Positions 23,911-35,442 of a DNA stretch of 64,000 bases are shown here, piece after piece (the stretch's first letter is position 1; each line of letters begins with the position of its first letter). A program made the translations under genes and the position numbers. This DNA comes from Didymodactylos carnosus (lineage: Eukaryota > Rotifera > Eurotatoria > Philodinida > Philodinidae), in assembly GCA_905250885.1 (NCBI GenBank), contig CAJNOQ010000084.1, positions 1-64,000 on the forward strand, given 5' to 3'. The notes under the pieces are model-generated. The model did no database searches and was not told where the DNA came from. It worked only from the letters and a program-made list of their open reading frames with translations.

Positions 23911-26825
23911 GAACATGTCTCTATTTCAAAAAATCTTCCATCTATTAATATTGTTACTAAACCACTAAGTGATTGAAAAATAGAAATATTGTCCACAAGT
24001 AACAAATGAGTGAAATTAAAAGGAAGAGAGAAAGGGAAAGAAAGGAAATGGGGCTAAGAAAAGATCAAAGAATAATCAATCTTGTTGTTATCAGACGCAA
24101 TGTCGTTCAACATTGGAGAGAAAGAGAGGGAACACAAAGTAGTTTTAATAACACATTTCTGTTTGTTACTTGACTGGTAGCTCTAGTACACATTTCAATT
24201 TTGTAGTAGAAACAAATTTGAATTGTATGTATAGTTCGAGGTTTGATATATCTAATCTATTAAAAATATAATTCTATAGTAAGACTGAGTGTTTTTTCAT
24301 GTGTTCATTGTTTCTATTTATGTTACTGTTACGAAAAATAGGAGAGTTTTATTAAAAATTTGGTTAAACAGCAAGGGGGAAAAGGCGACTTTTTTCTTTC
24401 TTAGATCTTCTTCCTCTTGTTAAACAGACTTGAAAATTAATTTTTTCAAAACGCAGAAATATCGATGGCTGCATATCCAGAATTTTTCTTTAGTACAGTA
24501 TACGATAAAAGTGTACACGGTGAGTGGATCCGTCGCTGTGAAGTATATCAGAAATCTTGAAAGAAGATTTATCTTAATAGAAACAAGCGCTTAACGTGAT
24601 AGACGTACGTATGAAATGCAGTGATGGCCAGACAGTTTTTTGTGAGGAGAGTGTATCCCCCCTCCCTGTTTTCAGAAAGTTCGATAGAAATTTGCTCCGA
24701 TTTAAACCAGAACTACAGGAAATTGACTTCAATTCTGTGAAAAAATGGAGCAAGTTTACTCCGATTTCGACAAACTTTTATAAGTTTTGCGCACATATTT
24801 GCCGTTTTCTCGAGTTTTCGGCTATCTTTGCCCCCGAAATACCACAGAATCGGAGAAAGCTCGAACAAGGTAGAACACCTCCTCCCAAGAGATGGATAAG
24901 TACGAGTCTGGACTAGAATTATACGTTGGCTGGGTGGCGTATTGATATTAATCAAAAATTCCAAAAACAACTGATCGTAGAATTTGATATTTTGTTTTGT
25001 ATTTTTTTCGTTTTTGAATACACTATATAAAGGAACAACAAAAAATACAGTTTCCTTCATATGTTTACAAGTATGATGATAACTGATTATACAACAGTAC
25101 GTCCGAAATGAAAAAATGACGAGTTTTATATCGTCTAATTTACTTTATTAAACTTTCCAGAAAACGTTTTTTGACTTACTCTGATTTTTGGAACTACAGT
25201 TCCCCTACACCAGCTCCTTCGCGCGCGCCACTGATGAAATGTTTATCTTTATAAATGTAAACCTTCTTCAAAATGATAAAATTTTTACATCTTTCTCACG
25301 TTGAAAATATTCAAAATTTAGAAATTAAGAATGGTTAATACTACTCGATCGTGTAATATTTAAATGGATAAAATAAGAATTCATAATATACACTTCATTA
25401 TATGGGATGCTTCATTGTTTTAGTACATAAGTAAATGTACAGTTAGATTATTATGAAAGAAGATGACACATATTAGCATGTATATATATTAAAATGTAGT
25501 CAGAGGCACGATTCTTCAACATGATATCTTTTACATGTGGTGATTCAATCAGAGTATGAAAATTTTTTACACATAAGCATCTTATTCCAGAAGAAATATT
25601 ATACAATGTTTTTTACTTACTCAAAGATTCTTCACGCTCTCAATTATTGAAAGAAGATAAAATTTTTTAACACAGATTTATATGTTATCGAGAATGCGTT
25701 TTCAGATTTTTCTCATCTTCTTTCAAGATCGTTCTTATATAAATTTTTATCATTTAAACAAATTCTTTTTCTGTTTCTTGCTATTTTATAATAAATTATT
25801 GAGAAAATAAACTATTCTCATTTGTATGAACAATCAGAAAAATTGTACCGCTTGGATTCAATCGATCATATGAAGTAGCAAAAATAGAATAGAGAGACTG
25901 AGAATAGAGCAGATATTATCATACTTTTCAAACCATTTTATATTGAAAAGAAAGAGTTGATTATATTGTACAACAAGAACAACAACATACAAAGGCATGA
26001 GAAAAAAAGTTTTTTTTTTCAGTTTACACGCCTTAAGCGTAACGAAACAATGTTTGTTTATACTGAGAGTATTTATATCGATATTAAACTTTAATGTTTG
26101 TGTTTGGTTAGTCTCATAAAAATAGATCCTTCATTTGAAGACGTTTGTGAAAGTATTTTTTTGACAAATAGAGCATATGAAAAGTTACCGATAGTATCGT
26201 ATCGTATGCTTTGTTTTAACTCTAATTGAATCTAACAAAAAACTGAAAAATACGCTGTTATTATATATAAAAAAGATAAAAATAGTGAAAAGTCTAGTTT
26301 AGTTTCCGTTAATAAAACAAAAACAAAAAAACACTAAGTTGCATTTATGACTGAGGTAAAAGAAATAAAAGTCAATTTAGCAATAATGCTCAATTCGTCT
26401 GTCTTATATTATTATAAAGAATAATATTGTTCTTTAATATAAAACTGATGAAATCTCTAATAGATTTGATGTTTTTCGATTAGAAACATGTGACAGTGAT
26501 GTCTGGACGATGTTACAGATTTTTCAAATTTGAAAAACTTTTTTTCAATGTTTTTTGTGCAAATATAGGAAAGATATGTATTTACACCAAATTAATTCTT
26601 TCTTTATAATCGAAGTGATTTTTGTTTTTAAATTTCTAAACGAAAAATAGTTTGATATATCTAAAATTGTTTGCTCTTTTGAAATATGTCTTCACAAATG
26701 TTTTTTATTACCTATTAGATCCAATAATCATTCGCAATTTGAAAGGAAAACTTCTTGCTTTGAAATTTTATACTTTTAACATTGTTAAATAACAAAAATA
26801 ACTTTATCCCAGTTTTTATGCTCAA

Positions 26826-27247
26826 TTGAATGGGCGTATTTTGAAGTCAAAAAAAGATGTTTTTTGTTGTTTTAAATGCCAATTACATGTAGAACTGTTG
26901 ATTTTTAATAATAGTAGTTTACCATTTTCAGATGTGAAAAAAGAACATCACATTGGCTCACCTTTTACGCACACTCTATCAGATACTAATCGTTTAAAGA
27001 TTAAAAAATAACTGTAGGCAAATAAGTAACACTCTCATGACAATATCTAATACTTAAATTTGGTTAATAATATTTTTCTGTTCTTTTCTTTTTCTTCATG
27101 TTCAACCTTTGCTTTGATTATTATTCTGATATGTTTTCATTAAGAGAACTCAATAATTCTATATTAAAACTTGTAGATGATCAAAATCGTTCATTTGTAG
27201 ACATTGTACAAACATTATTATTAGAAAAATTAGAATCTCCTAAGTAA
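26826..27247 (+). pseudogene. Possible zinc-finger (FLYWCH-like) gene remnant, two exon-like pieces
   Basis: The first piece (26,826-27,011) has no ATG start and reads DVFCCFKCQLHVELLIF, then a few residues later KKEHHIGSPF. This Cys..Cys then His-His spacing recalls FLYWCH/MULE-associated zinc fingers. The second piece (27,131-27,247) is an independent frame, ATG to TAA, encoding 38 residues with a protein-like composition (SLRELNNSILKLVDDQ, then DIVQTLLLEKLE). They are about 120 bases apart and could be separated by a degenerate intron. No intact gene is visible. The domain label is a guess. Confidence 0.3.
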
Positions 27248-29689
27248 ACAAATGACTATATTGAATAACGAGAGAAAAAGAGAACTGTTCCATATTCTAA
27301 CGACGAATCGATATATTACTAATTATTCATTGACAATGATCACCATTTCATGATTAGAAATAAGAGTTTAAATGTAGTCAGGATTCGAATGTTACTAATT
27401 CAGAATAAACTGTTTGAAAAGGTCTTTCTCTAGTAAAATCTCTATGAGTTTCTTGACAGAATCCGAGATAAATTCTACCAATATCCTACTAGGATATTTT
27501 GCTTTAATTTCTTACCATCTTAAAAATCCTAATGAAATCAGATATACCCGAAAATCATAGAATTTTCTAAGATTTTGTTAGGATTCTAAACAAACTTAAG
27601 CGAAATCCTAGTAGGATCCTAGCATTTTAGAATTCTAGTAGAAAGTTATTAGATGGATTCTATATGTGAGAATTCTGTAACACTCTTGTAGGAAATAGAC
27701 AGAAAGGGCGTATGATTTTGTCTAGGATAACTTCTGAATTGGAAAAAAAAGTGATTTGGAAACAAACTCATTCATTGATTTCATTTTTCATTCGATTCTT
27801 TAGAAAAATATTACTGGTATTGTTTGCTTTTTTCAATATTCATGGTATCATGTTATTTTTATATATCTTTATGAACATACATTTAAAACATATGTTGTAA
27901 AACATTGACGATATATGATAAATAAACATATCAAAATTAGAAACTGAGATGCAAATCAAGATTGTCAGCACTAATAAAAATATCGACAACAATTTTTGTT
28001 TGTTCATGTAAATGTTTATTTTTTGTTCTTCATATATCGAACAATAGTCCAATTCTACTTTACATGTCGAAAATCAAATATAAACTTTAATGTTTCTCTC
28101 TTTCTCTCATTCGTGTTCAATTAGTAGAGTAAAAAAAAAAGAAAAAAAAGAGAAAAGAAATCCATTAAGTGTCGATGATGCTGATGATCAGCAGCATATA
28201 TGTTTACATTATATTTACTTGCTTATTATTGTATATATTGACAATAACGAACATTTCAATTTAGGATCAAATAAGAAGCGCAAGCGCTTTTTCGTTTGAT
28301 TTGATATCAACATGAATCCATTGTTGTTTTAACTAAAATGCACTTGTACATGAAAGGAAAAACGGATTATAAACATTTCAGAAATGAACGTTCTATATGT
28401 AGAATTAATACATAACTCTGTAATAATTGTATGCAGGTTGTAAACGGATGATGCAAAAATTCGTGCACAAATATTCAACATTATTTCTCTATGTCATCGA
28501 TGTACAAGAAAGTAAATCATTTTTTTCATTGAATAGACAAAAAGTTTGCACTTTAGACAAGCATAGAAAAAGATACTTTTTGCGGTTGATTTTGTGTGAG
28601 AAAAAAACTTAAATATTAAACATCACTAAAGTAGTTCTTATAACGCACTTTTTTCTTTTACTACACCCTGAAGAGACAAACTTCATTGAAACTCAGATAG
28701 ATGAGGGTATAGGCGCGTGCAAAACTCTAGCGATTTCTCTGCTTTCGATAATCTCTCAGTAATTCGTTAATAGTAATAAAAAACCCATCAATTTTGATAA
28801 AAAAAAGCACTACTTTGCATCAGAAAGAAACACAACATTAAGAAAATCCCTATTTAGAGCTCAAACGACTTTTAGCAACAGAGTTCCATTAGTATCTGAA
28901 AAATCATTGATTAAGTCTACTTAATCGTATTTCTGAAACTAATGACAAACTTTGATAGTTCACAGTTGAACAATGGATCGAAAGATAATTTGAAAGAGCG
29001 ATAAAAACGCTTCTAATTTCTATAATTACATAATTTTAAACGCACTATGTTATAGAAAAAAAATACGTTTGATAAGATAGATTCGTTGAGAGAAAGCGAA
29101 AGTTACAAGAGTCTTTCTGGTGATGTTTCATATTTAAATTTTTTTCTATGTTTTTCAAAGTTCAGACTTTGGTCTATTAAACAAAAAAAATGATTTACTT
29201 TCCCGCACATCGATGGCATAGTGAGATAATGTTCAGTATTAGTGCAAGAACTTTTGTATCACTTGTTAATTAATACTAAACTAATGCCCATCAGCCGATA
29301 AATCGTTCATTCTGTATTTTTGCCTTTGTTTATTAAAAATGTTTTTGATTAATTTGAATCAGGATCAACGATAATTAAGTCATTTGTTGTAACCGAGACT
29401 TAACTACAACACTTTGAGACGTTTCGGCTTTGATTATATTTTTAATACCGTTGTATTTGTGAAATAATCGCCTAGCTCTTCAACGATCATTGCATAGGTT
29501 TTTTAGTAAACTATGTAAAGAATCTTTAACAAAGGCCTTTAACTAAGTCAGTCCAGGTGAAATCTACCGTGAAAGTAGTGACGAGACTATATATACAGGT
29601 GGTAAATGATGACTTTTGGCGAAAACCGGAGCTGAGCCAGAGCTGGGAAAGCCAGAGGTTTTGCAGGTCACAAGACAGGTCACTAAAAA
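27248..29689. other. Intergenic DNA with CCTAGTAGGAT-type short repeats
   Basis: No gene. Between about 27,460 and 27,690 the words TCCTACTAGGAT, TCCTAATGAAAT, TCCTAGTAGGATCCTAG and TTCTAGTAG recur in both orientations, giving a small self-complementary patch. The rest is featureless. Confidence 0.4.
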
Positions 29690-30000
29690 AGCTTTCAAGT
29701 GAAGTCCAGTCAAGATCGAAAAACTTTTTCTCTCAAGTCAAGTCATCCCGTATAATTTTTCTGCCAAGTCAAGTCTGCTTAAAATTAGACAGAACATAAA
29801 ATTTGTTAGCACCTTTCGGGTGAGAGAGGAGTTTATAGCTTCAGAAATTCTCCTTCATGGTAGAAAAAGCCTAATTTAAACGAAAATCTCTTACTAAAAA
29901 TTACTTGACTTGAGAAAATTTCTCAAGTCAAGTCAGACTCCAAAATATTTTTGACCAAGTCAAGCCAGGCTTGACTTGACTTGGCTTGGTTCATTCTCAC
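29690..30000. mobile_element. CAAGTCAAGTC-rich foldback sequence
   Basis: Multiple copies of CAAGTCAAGTC (29,729, 29,765) lie on one side. On the other is ACTTGACTTGAGAAA-A-TTTCTCAAGTCAAGT (about 29,904-29,934), a perfect 15-bp-arm hairpin. A second hairpin follows (CCAAGTCAAGCC / GGCTTGACTTGACTTGG, about 29,955-29,989). Dense subterminal repeats in both orientations are typical of nonautonomous DNA transposons. Element ends and target duplication were not found. Confidence 0.55.
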
Positions 30001-30709
30001 TTAACAGAATGCTACTATATGTTAAATAGAATAGCTCAAATAACTTGTATTCTTGTTTCAAAACCCTATAGAGAACAAGTAAGAAATTTATTAGTTTACT
30101 ATAGAAAAAAACAATAAATGTTTGTGTGTCTGACTGTGCCAAATGCTTCAATAAATTTCGTGTGGTATAAGTAAAGATCCATGTCCTCAAAATCGCCTTA
30201 GAAGTTAGAGACTTTGGGAAAGACAACGAGGTATAACTTGCTGACACACAACACTTATATGATACCAACTTTCTTTTAGTAGAAAACCGTCAATCACGCA
30301 ACTCCTAGAAAAGCGGAAACGTGAGCTTTTTAAGTCTCTTTTCGTATCTCTTGTCGACTCGGATACTTCTACTTTTCGATCTAATGAATAGACACACTTA
30401 CTATCTTTGTGCCTGGACCACAGATATACGACAACATTCCAGTACAATGCATAGTTATATAGGATATAATGATAATATATGATAGTATATGATATAGCTA
30501 GTAACACCTTCTGTTCCCCTTTTTTTCTTTTTAAACACATTATGGTGGCACCGTATGGTCGGATGTCTTGCTAAGTCAACTAAAAAAAAAAAACTACTTT
30601 ACACACCTATTACAGTCATTTGATGGAGTGATATTTCAAGCTTTGCGGTTAACAATTACGTATCAGTCAAAGATGTGAAACCAAAGTTGTCTAAAACAAA
30701 ACTAAATTT
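30001..30709. other. Intergenic DNA upstream of the membrane-protein gene
   Basis: Nothing recognised. Minus-strand open frames here have no motif and overlap the edge of the CAAGTC repeat. Confidence 0.45.
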
Positions 30710-31715
30710 ATGAATCATCGTCTTCAAAACAATTTAATTTCTACTATTCTTATTCTAATTGATATAACAAATTTAGTTGAACAATTTTATATTTATTATT
30801 TAACAAAAGAATCAAATCTGGAACGTTATGTAGAACGTGTCTTCTTTTTTATTACATTTGGAATTGGGGCGTTTTCAATATTAGATTATTTTTCATCGAA
30901 TGAATGTTATAAAGTTATTATCAAGTTCCTTAATGAACTTGGCGAATTATTCGTCTATTTATTTCTATTTAAAGGTACTGTCTTTGGTATAGCTACAGAT
31001 TTTAAGGTATCAGTAATTCACAGTTTAAGTTTAAATAGAAACACTAACTATTATTGCATTCGCTTTCTTTCTACTACAGACATTACTACTTAGCTTTGTC
31101 TTCTATTATCAGAAAGAAGCTGCTGCCGTCACAGAACATCGTTCTTGTTCACGTATCGCTGTTGGCTTTCTCGGCCATATCCTACTATACATCCTCTTAA
31201 ATCTCAATCCTTTTTACCTACGAAAAATCACTCTATCGTAAAGGTTACTTTGAAATATTGACAACATTATCCTTCTATATTGGTGCATTGTGCGCAAATT
31301 TAACGGTTATTTAAAGAATATATTATTATGTGAGGAACAACGTACTAGTCGATATCGTGAATTTAAAGCAATTATACAAATTCTTTGGACTATGATTCGA
31401 CATCTGTTAACCCACCTACACTTCTATGTGAAAGATTATAATGAAAGAATTGAACGAGAAAATCAAGATTATTCTTATTCAAAAGTTGATCAATATTGGC
31501 TTCGATTTATATTTATATTTAACTTGTATATACTACAACCTGTAACACGAATTACAATATTTATTATTTCAAGTTATGAATTGAAGAAAGAAGCAGCAAA
31601 GGAGATTCTGCTCCCACATTATGATCGAAATATTTTTATTTATTCATTTGTATCTGCATCAATCTTACTCTTGATATTACTGTACGTATTACCATTCTTA
31701 GCTATAGCAGCATAG
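30710..31715 (+). pseudogene. Multi-pass membrane protein gene, frameshifted
   Basis: Family not recognised. Exon 1 (30,710-31,006, ATG start) and a second exon from 31,080 join through a 73-nt GT-AG intron in phase. They encode hydrophobic helices such as VFFFITFGIGAFSIL, ELFVYLFLFKGTVFGIA and IAVGFLGHILLYILL. This frame ends at TAA 31,239-31,241. The next helix (YFEILTTLSFYIGALCANL) is read in a second frame, and a third frame to 31,715 carries a charged loop and two more helices (FIFIFNLYILQP and ASILLLILLYVLPFLAIAA). In total there are about seven or eight membrane segments. No GT-AG intron I tried restores one frame across 31,210-31,310, so I infer two frameshifts or assembly errors. A 152-aa truncated product is the alternative. 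Confidence 0.5.
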
Positions 31716-32159
31716 AACGTTTTTTTATTCACAAAAATAGAGCAACTTTGTCTTTCAGACTATCGTCATCTAACGACTATAATGCTAGTGAGAGACAGAT
31801 TTGTCGGTTTTAAGTTTTTAATATCTTTGCTTTTAATTACAAGCTTTAAACCGTAGGCACGAACAAAATCTGCCTTTTTTTTCATCACAGAAACCATTCT
31901 TGGACGGCGATGAACTTTCGGCTATCGTTGTAGCTGTTTCTGTTGTTGTCTCCAACGACGAGAAGGCTGTTCCGGTTGTTATTGCTGTTGTGTATGTGTT
32001 CCTGTTGATATGAGTGACGAAGGCAACGAAGTAAACGTCCAAGTTGAAATTACTGCTGTCGAAGTGCTAGTTGAAGTAGTTGCAGCTGAACTAATTTTGT
32101 CTGCTAAAGTCGCTGAAAATAGTGTTCTATGCAGTTACAAAGCAATTACTTGTCGTGGT
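31716..32159. other. Low-complexity spacer before the LINE
   Basis: Positions 31,910-32,100 are a GTT/GAA triplet-biased stretch open in several frames. It gives Thr/Ala- or Val/Glu-rich peptides and has no recognised domain. Confidence 0.4.
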
Positions 32160-33068
32160 GGTACTATTACGAGTGTGTATTGGAAACTCTTTTTCAGGAA
32201 AGGTCCTTGTTCCATGTATGCCCCAAGGCTCAGTCTTGGGACCACTACTTTTTCTTATCTTTATCAATGACCTCCCGTCTAAAAGTTTACTCCCTGCATC
32301 AGCGGCTCTATTTGCTAATGATTGTTCACTTTTATGCCCTCTTCAGCTATTTTCCCGTCTTCTGTATGTCAAGAAAATGTTGATCATATAAGTGCGTGGT
32401 GTGATTCTCATTTAATGCAATTAAATTATAATAAATGCTCTTGGTTACTCTTTACTCATAAGCCCCAAACACACAAATTTTACACTATCAGTGAAAGGCT
32501 CGTTTATTAACTGAGAGTACTCTACTGTGCTACTCGCTCTCCGTTTATTTACTAATTTACATTGGGGAGATCATATTGAGGATCTTATTTTGGCTCGTCG
32601 TAGGAGGTTAGGTGACGTGTACCGAAGTTTTAAAGATACACCGGTCTTGCTGAGGTTAACTGTTTTCAAGGCATGCGTTCTAAGTAAATTAGACTATTGT
32701 TCGGTCGTTTACGACACTAAATTTTCTCATCATAATTCTCGCATTGACTCTATTGTTAAATTGGTTGCGCGAATTATATTTAAAAGTTTGATGGCTCTGT
32801 TTCCGAATTAATACAGAAATTAAATTTACCAGATTTATATAAAAGATGTAAATACTTGAGATTACTTCATTTTTATAAGATTCTCAACAATCATTCCATT
32901 CTTTCGGATCTCAATCTTATTCAATATAATACCAATAGGCATTCTGGCAGGCTAAATCATTCTAGAGCAGTTAGGGTGGCAAATATTTTTAAGAACTATA
33001 TCACCCTGTATTCCTTTTTATACAGAACGACAGTTGAGTGGAATGGCTTACCAGAGCACGATTTCTAA
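32160..33068 (+). mobile_element. 5'-truncated non-LTR retrotransposon (LINE), CR1/jockey-type reverse transcriptase end
   Basis: The plus strand carries the later part of a LINE reverse transcriptase. MPQGSVLGPLLFLIFINDLP is the GxPQGSxLGPLLFxxxxNDL block. ALFANDCSLL is the FADD catalytic box with the first Asp changed to Asn. The thumb and tail region (RLTVFKACVLSKLDYCSVVY, LRLLHFYKILNNHSIL, TVEWNGLP) follows. The reading frame changes several times: near 32,350, 32,510-32,530 and 32,810. The endonuclease and 5' half are missing. It is dead by frameshifts and a lost catalytic residue. No clear 3' tail or target duplication was found. Confidence 0.9.
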
Positions 33069-34374
33069 ATAAATGGTAAATGAACTGAGTTGAGTTACAG
33101 AGCTCTGGCAAAAATGCTGTTCTCTAGATGGTACGCGAGCTGAAGTTGTCCTTAATTCACAGCAAAATTGAGTCCTTTTTTGTTTTAATTTTGTACCTAT
33201 TTTTATTTAACTTTCAAAGTTTGCTCTGTTTCTTCTCTCGCACAAAACTTTAATCTGTTTTCGTTTTATGTGGAAGAGCAACCCAAAATCTATAAGATTT
33301 GATAAATTGAAGTCGACTTTATATGCGAATCCTAGGAGAAAGAACTTTCGAAAGTCCTTAGTTTGACAAATTTTCTAGATACTTCAGAAGGTTTTAAAAA
33401 CGTGCAGAAGATAGAGCAAACAATTTTATTTAAAATGAAACGTTTTCCAAATCCATACGACATTTGGTTGAGGTGTGAACTTTCGAATATTGTTGATCTT
33501 TTACAAACATTCTGAATACACTAACCAACAACACAGTTTTCAGAAAACATAACTTACAAAATTTTTATCTGTACCTATAAAAAAGTAAAGCAATAACTAC
33601 GTAACGACCTGTGTTTTTCACCAATCGAAAGCTGAGGTCTTGCAACCTATTTAGATGAAGTTTGTGAGAAATATTGTTGTAAAATAGAGTTTCTGAAGAA
33701 TCGTAAAAACACTGATTTTCCATGCTTCCAAAGAAGACGAAACTTAACGCGTTTTTTAACTTTTGATCTAATAACCGTGTTGGGTATTCAAATAAAAAAC
33801 CTTGGCAGGGTAGTATCTGAAGGTGCTAAAACGTGGAACTCCCAATATTGAGACGTCTAGTCTTAAAAAAAGAAAATTATTTCTAATCTGAAATAAAAGT
33901 TTAATATACTGTCAGATATATTTTGATATGCACGTTTCATTCGCATATATATTTTTCGTTGAGACTGAACCTTTTCTAGTTGTGATGCATTCAATGATGA
34001 TCTTCTCCGTCTCTTTCTGTGTGATGTTAACTTCCGTTTAGAATGACTAATGAGTCACGATAGCTTAATGCGATTATTCAGCAATGGTTTAATCCTATAT
34101 TGTGACAGGGAATCTGTTTGAGAGTATAGCTGTGGTACTGCCGGCCGTGACTTAGAACGATTAGGTGAAGAATTCATATGCAAAGAGATAAAAATGATTT
34201 AGAATGTCAGAAATTAAAAAGATAAATGAACCAGTAAAAAGTAACTGGTTTTACGAAAAATGTAAAACGAAAATAAGTACGGCGTTAGCAACAATATAAG
34301 AGGAATAATTGTGAATCCATAAATCGAAAAACCAAGCTTTTATTCTGTGTCATACTAAGAGATTTCGTGACACA
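33069..34374. other. Intergenic DNA
   Basis: The first 150 bases may be the LINE 3' UTR. Nothing else is recognised. Confidence 0.4.
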
Positions 34375-34480
34375 ACATTATCTTAAAATCAGGGTTTTTG
34401 GATATAAAAACTGTAACTTCATATTCTTTGAAGATACTGAGAGAAGGCAAAAAAAAAATTTGCTGTCGATAAATAGTAGC
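34375..34480 (-). repeat. Duplicated block, copy 1
   Basis: Shares the ordered words TTTTG-ATATAAAA-CTGT-ACT, TTCTTTGAAGATACTGAGAG and GCTGTCGATAAA with 34,855-34,950, about 465 bases away in direct orientation. The minus-strand frames of both copies are also alike (SLSIFKEYEVTVFISK here, SLTIFEEEGVTVLYSK in copy 2), so the ancestor may have been coding or a transposon end. Confidence 0.55.
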
Positions 34481-34687
34481 ACCCATAATTAATACAAACC
34501 ATTCATCTTGTTGTAATTCATATGCATTGATTGCAAGTAATTCCTTTTGTTTAGGTTCACATGTGAACCTATACAATTTTCTTTCTTAAAGCTGTCTATA
34601 ACCAGTGTTGTTCTCAATCTGTCCGATACTAAACTGCTGTTTCTAATTTTGTTTATTATCAATGTCTCTAAAAGATGTGCATAAATT

Positions 34688-34835
34688 TAAGATGGCGTAA
34701 GATCACTTTAAGATCATGTAAAACACAATTTAAGATCGCGTAAAGGTACTATCGTCAATCGCGTAAAAGTTTTCACATCGCGTAAAGGCCATTTTAAGAT
34801 CGCGTAAGGGTACTTTTTAAGAGCGTGTAAGCAAG
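34688..34835. repeat. Diverged minisatellite, unit TTTAAGATCGCGTAAAGGTACT
   Basis: About six imperfect units of roughly 22 bases built on TTTAAGATCGCGTAAAGG occur in direct order, some shortened to ATCGCGTAAAGG. Divergence between units is high, so the array is old. It lies between the two copies of the 34.4/34.9-kb duplicated block. There is no spacer/repeat alternation, so it is not CRISPR-like. Confidence 0.7.
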
Positions 34836-34854
34836 GGGAGGTCAAATTTACCAT

Positions 34855-34950
34855 AAAAACAGCGGCTTTTGAGTATAAAACTGTTACTCCCTCTTCTTCG
34901 AAGATAGTGAGGGAGTTCCACAAGAGTACTGCGATAAACACAAGGCTTCG
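34855..34950 (-). repeat. Duplicated block, copy 2
   Basis: Direct repeat of 34,375-34,480 (see that entry). It carries CTTCTTCGAAGATAGTGAGG and CTGCGATAAA and directly follows the minisatellite. Confidence 0.55.
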
Positions 34951-35442
34951 AAAAAATAAAATAGATGGATATAGAAAATCATGAACGATGTTGATCTATC
35001 GACTTTCCGAAACACCCAGTTATAGTTTCTTCCCAATACTTTACATATACCATTATCTAGCCCGTAAAATTCTCTATCGAATAATATATAATAGCTATGA
35101 GACACGGAGATAGAATGTGAAAAATTCAATCAGTGAAGGTTGTGGAAAGTAGCAAAATTTATCTAATAAATAGTTTTTAAGGGGTAAAAAGATGTTAGTT
35201 TTACTCTCGAAGGTAAAACACACCAAATCCATGAATATAAGCAAAGTTTCAGAGAGGGCTGATTTTATGTTTGTTTTATCGTTCCCTCCTCCTTTGTAAC
35301 TACTTTCCTATCGTTTGAATGAATAACACAACAATCTCTTGATTTTAATCAAAATATGTATAAAAAAAATAAATGAGAAAAAGAAAAAAGTAGTTCGCAG
35401 ACAAAGATTATTAATTAATTTTTATATTATTTCTTTTTACTT

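Larger units (their letters stand above)
22533..26825. other. FoxL1 3' flank and intergenic DNA
   Basis: AATAAA at 22,599-22,604 is a plausible poly(A) signal for FoxL1, 67 bases after the stop. Beyond it lie simple repeats and AT-rich DNA. A block at about 24,600-24,920 is richer in G and C, with repeated CTCCGATTT words (24,694 and 24,758, and as AATCGGAG at 24,849). It is open on both strands but looks like a repeat fragment, not a gene. Confidence 0.45.

Noticed and set aside
31238-31316. 79-nt GT-AG intron that might repair the membrane-protein gene
   Set aside because: Splicing there leaves the downstream exon in the wrong frame.
31833-32270. Thr/Ala-rich and Val/Glu-rich open frames
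   Set aside because: Triplet-biased low-complexity DNA; the plus-strand end overlaps the LINE in another frame.
34688-34835. CRISPR-like repeat array
   Set aside because: Units are adjacent and diverged with no unique spacers; animal genome.
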